Positions 62,519-64,000 of a DNA stretch of 64,000 nucleotides are shown one piece after another. Source of the stretch: Actimicrobium sp047621665. Lineage in GTDB: Bacteria; Pseudomonadota; Gammaproteobacteria; Burkholderiales; Burkholderiaceae_D. Below the pieces are notes generated by a model. The model was not told the DNA's origin. It did no database searches and saw nothing but the letters and a program-made list of their open reading frames with translations. The stretch is from assembly GCA_047621665.1 (NCBI GenBank), contig JBLHMB010000006.1, forward strand, positions 41,003-105,002. Direction: 5' to 3'. The position numbers and the translations under genes are program-made. The first letter of the stretch is position 1. The number at the start of each line of letters is the position of its first letter.

Positions 62519-63115
62519 TCAGCTGACTGAGTGCGGCGTGATCTGTTTCGTCAGAGTGGCCTTCAGTGCCTCGATGGCGATATCGAACTCCATGCGCCAT
62601 TCACCGCTCGTAGCGACCAGCAAGGCCGTTCCGGGTCGCAGGTCAGGATCGGCCTTGACTGGCCATTCAGACGCGGGAAGGTGTGCCAGGTCTGACGGAT
62701 GCAGATGAAGCAATGCCTCGCTGAGTTTGCCCGGGGCTTCGAGCGAGAGCCGCTTGACTAACGATTCGATGCGTTCGCGATCAGAAATCGACAGAATCAT
62801 TCGATCGAATAAGTCCAACGCCAGGCGGATGACGAGCTCCCGGGACCGCCCGGAGAACGCGGCATATTGGGCATCGAAAGCCGCGAGGTAGCCACGCAGG
62901 CGTTTTACGGACTGCTGCTCTGCCTCGTTGAGAATCTGCCTGGCTTGCTGGCGGGCTTGATCCAGTAACTGATCGGCGTCGTCGCGGGCATCATCAAGGA
63001 TGCGTTGGGCATTGGCTTGTGCATCGGTCGTGATTGTGAGTGCCGAAAGACGCAAAATGCCATGATCGGGGCGCAAGGCCGCATCGCACTGGATGGAATC
63101 GATACAAAACGTCAT
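62519..63115 (-). CDS. sctL: Type III secretion stator protein SctL (HrpE/YscL/FliH family)
   Basis: A 198-residue cytosolic protein with a long Ala/Gln/Asp-rich helical N half (about 30-85, coiled coil) and a C-terminal FliH-like domain. It links the SctN ATPase to the sorting platform. ATG 63115 overlaps the sctK stop by 4 bases (ATGA). The longer frame to 63403 runs inside sctK. No sctN follows: the 104 bases to cinA hold nothing else and cinA is a chromosomal gene. Confidence 0.86.
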   Translation of the reverse strand: MTFCIDSIQCDAALRPDHGILRLSALTITTDAQANAQRILDDARDDADQLLDQARQQARQILNEAEQQSVKRLRGYLAAFDAQYAAFSGRSRELVIRLALDLFDRMILSISDRERIESLVKRLSLEAPGKLSEALLHLHPSDLAHLPASEWPVKADPDLRPGTALLVATSGEWRMEFDIAIEALKATLTKQITPHSVS

Positions 63116-63696
63116 GGATTTTCCTCGCTGCGTTGTTGACACAGGCGCCAGCAACGTTGTGAGCGCGTTGATGACCGGAGAATGTCCTCCGGTGTGGCCC
63201 AATTGTTCTGCTTGCGTAACTTGATGCTGACTTGGCTCTGTGCGGGCAAGTGCAACTGCAGACGTGACCAGAGACCAGGGAAGCCTTGTTCGAGTCGAAT
63301 GGCGATTTCCGCCAGTCCGCAGATATCGAGCGTGTCGGTACTCTCGGGATGCGCTACGACATAGGCATGCAACGGCTGGGTGGCCGCAATGGCCCGACAC
63401 CATTTTTGATCACTCAGGGGCAGTGCCCGTAATGCTTCCTGATCGGATTGGCGGGCGGTAATCAGGCCCATGAACAGGCCCGCTGCATACTGCAGCACCT
63501 GTCGGTCCATTATCGCGATGCTGCTCCAGGCCGGATCAAAGTGCCGGGGCAAGTCACCAGGCACTTTGGCGCTGGCACACCATATCCGGTACCTGTCGCG
63601 TCGTCCGATCAGACTGTTCTCTCTTGTATCGGAGGCGGTGCCGGTGCCGATGCTCCACGGATTGAACCACCAGTCGATAAATGTCTCCGACAACAT
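63112..63696 (-). CDS. sctK: Type III secretion sorting-platform protein SctK (YscK/HrpD-like)
   Basis: A 194-residue protein in the usual sctJ-sctK-sctL order. Family similarity is weak but position, length and features (Trp-rich N terminus, LPLSDQKWCRAI) fit. The ATG at 63696 follows GGAGA at good spacing, so it is preferred to the TTG at 63711. It overlaps sctL. Confidence 0.72.
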   Translation of the reverse strand: MLSETFIDWWFNPWSIGTGTASDTRENSLIGRRDRYRIWCASAKVPGDLPRHFDPAWSSIAIMDRQVLQYAAGLFMGLITARQSDQEALRALPLSDQKWCRAIAATQPLHAYVVAHPESTDTLDICGLAEIAIRLEQGFPGLWSRLQLHLPAQSQVSIKLRKQNNWATPEDILRSSTRSQRCWRLCQQRSEENP

Positions 63697-63713
63697 AAAT
63701 ATCTCCGGCAACG

Positions 63714-64000
63714 TTACGTGGCGGTCGATTTACCCGGGATTTTTGATGACCTGCGGTCGCTAATGGCTTTGCCAAGTCCGGTGCTGGTCAGAGCAAGCCA
63801 TAAAATGGCGACCACGCCTGCCAGACTCGTCGCCGTCAGCACGGTCAGCGTCCACATCAGGCTGGAGGAAGATTCGCTTTGTACCAGAAACGGACCGACC
63901 GACTCCCATTCGACTCCTTGGGGCGCGGCACCGGTAGGTGCCAGAACGACCGATACTTTTGACCGTCCTTCGACTCCGGACAACCCCGGAATACTTGATG
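63714..64000 (-). CDS. sctJ: Type III secretion inner-ring lipoprotein SctJ (C-terminal part)
   Basis: About 95 codons, open to the window edge. The segment IPGLSG-x-KVSVVLAPTG is the YscJ/HrcJ second ring-building domain end, followed by a transmembrane helix (LTVLTATSLAGVVAILWLAL) and a short basic tail. SctJ forms the inner-membrane ring of the injectisome. The lipobox end lies outside. The sctJ-sctK gap is 17 bases. Confidence 0.86.
   Translation of the reverse strand, partial: SSIPGLSGVEGRSKVSVVLAPTGAAPQGVEWESVGPFLVQSESSSSLMWTLTVLTATSLAGVVAILWLALTSTGLGKAISDRRSSKIPGKSTAT

Noticed and set aside
1..64000. tRNA, rRNA and CRISPR arrays
   Set aside because: No cloverleaf-like intergenic sequence, rRNA stretch or regularly spaced repeat was seen; all gaps longer than 300 bases were read.
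1..64000. Insertion sequences, transposases and integrases
   Set aside because: No transposase-like or integrase-like protein and no terminal inverted repeats with target duplications were found.

Overview
The window reads as a chromosomal segment of a Gram-negative betaproteobacterium. The porin, the rpsP-rimM-trmD-rplS block, alaS, glnS, the etfBA/acyl-CoA dehydrogenase group, a DUF3579 protein and the Pls-like synthetase all point to Burkholderiales, most likely Oxalobacteraceae. The family is inferred from gene content; no rRNA or tRNA gene is visible to confirm it. Coding density is high and base composition is GC-rich, except for an AT-rich 0.9 kb gap at 28.67-29.56 kb.

Layout. 0-8.7 kb: the end of a degenerate EAL protein, an unknown protein, TrhO, a pseudouridine synthase, then a coupled signalling module (CHASE3-GAF hybrid kinase with three receiver domains, CheR methyltransferase, receiver-kinase). 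8.8-15.3 kb (minus strand): a short phosphopantetheinyl transferase, a Pls-type membrane nonribosomal peptide synthetase and two multihaem cytochromes c. 15.4-18.4 kb: LrgAB, a HicAB pair whose toxin lacks a normal start codon, a [2Fe-2S] ferredoxin and phosphatidylserine decarboxylase. 18.5-25.4 kb: a LapB/LapC-type type I secretion pair, a secreted M23 peptidase and a diguanylate cyclase. 25.6-34.4 kb: acyltransferase, LysE exporter, glnS, the AT-rich gap, porin, periplasmic alpha-carbonic anhydrase, DUF1499 protein, CoA-transferase and glycerophosphodiester phosphodiesterase. 34.4-50.3 kb: housekeeping genes (alaS, tusA, etfBA, acyl-CoA dehydrogenase, rpsP-rimM-trmD-rplS, Nudix, CobD/CbiB-like, CDF transporter, fumC, histidine phosphatase). 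50.4-57.1 kb: a type IV pilus minor-pilin operon (fimT-pilV-pilW-pilX-pilY1-pilE). 57.2-62.4 kb: a GlsB-like protein, a Crp/Fnr regulator, two response regulators, pyrF, a dehalogenase-like hydrolase and cinA. 62.5-64 kb: the end of a type III secretion operon (sctJ-sctK-sctL).

Taken together, the accessory genes favour surface life: type IV pili with a PilY1 tip protein, Lap-type adhesin export, c-di-GMP enzymes, a possible poly-amino-acid synthetase and a type III injectisome. The items most worth following are the Pls/phosphopantetheinyl transferase operon, the three-gene coupled signalling cassette, the HicA start-codon change, the overlapping palindromes before etfB, and the type III operon ending at sctL with no ATPase gene after it.
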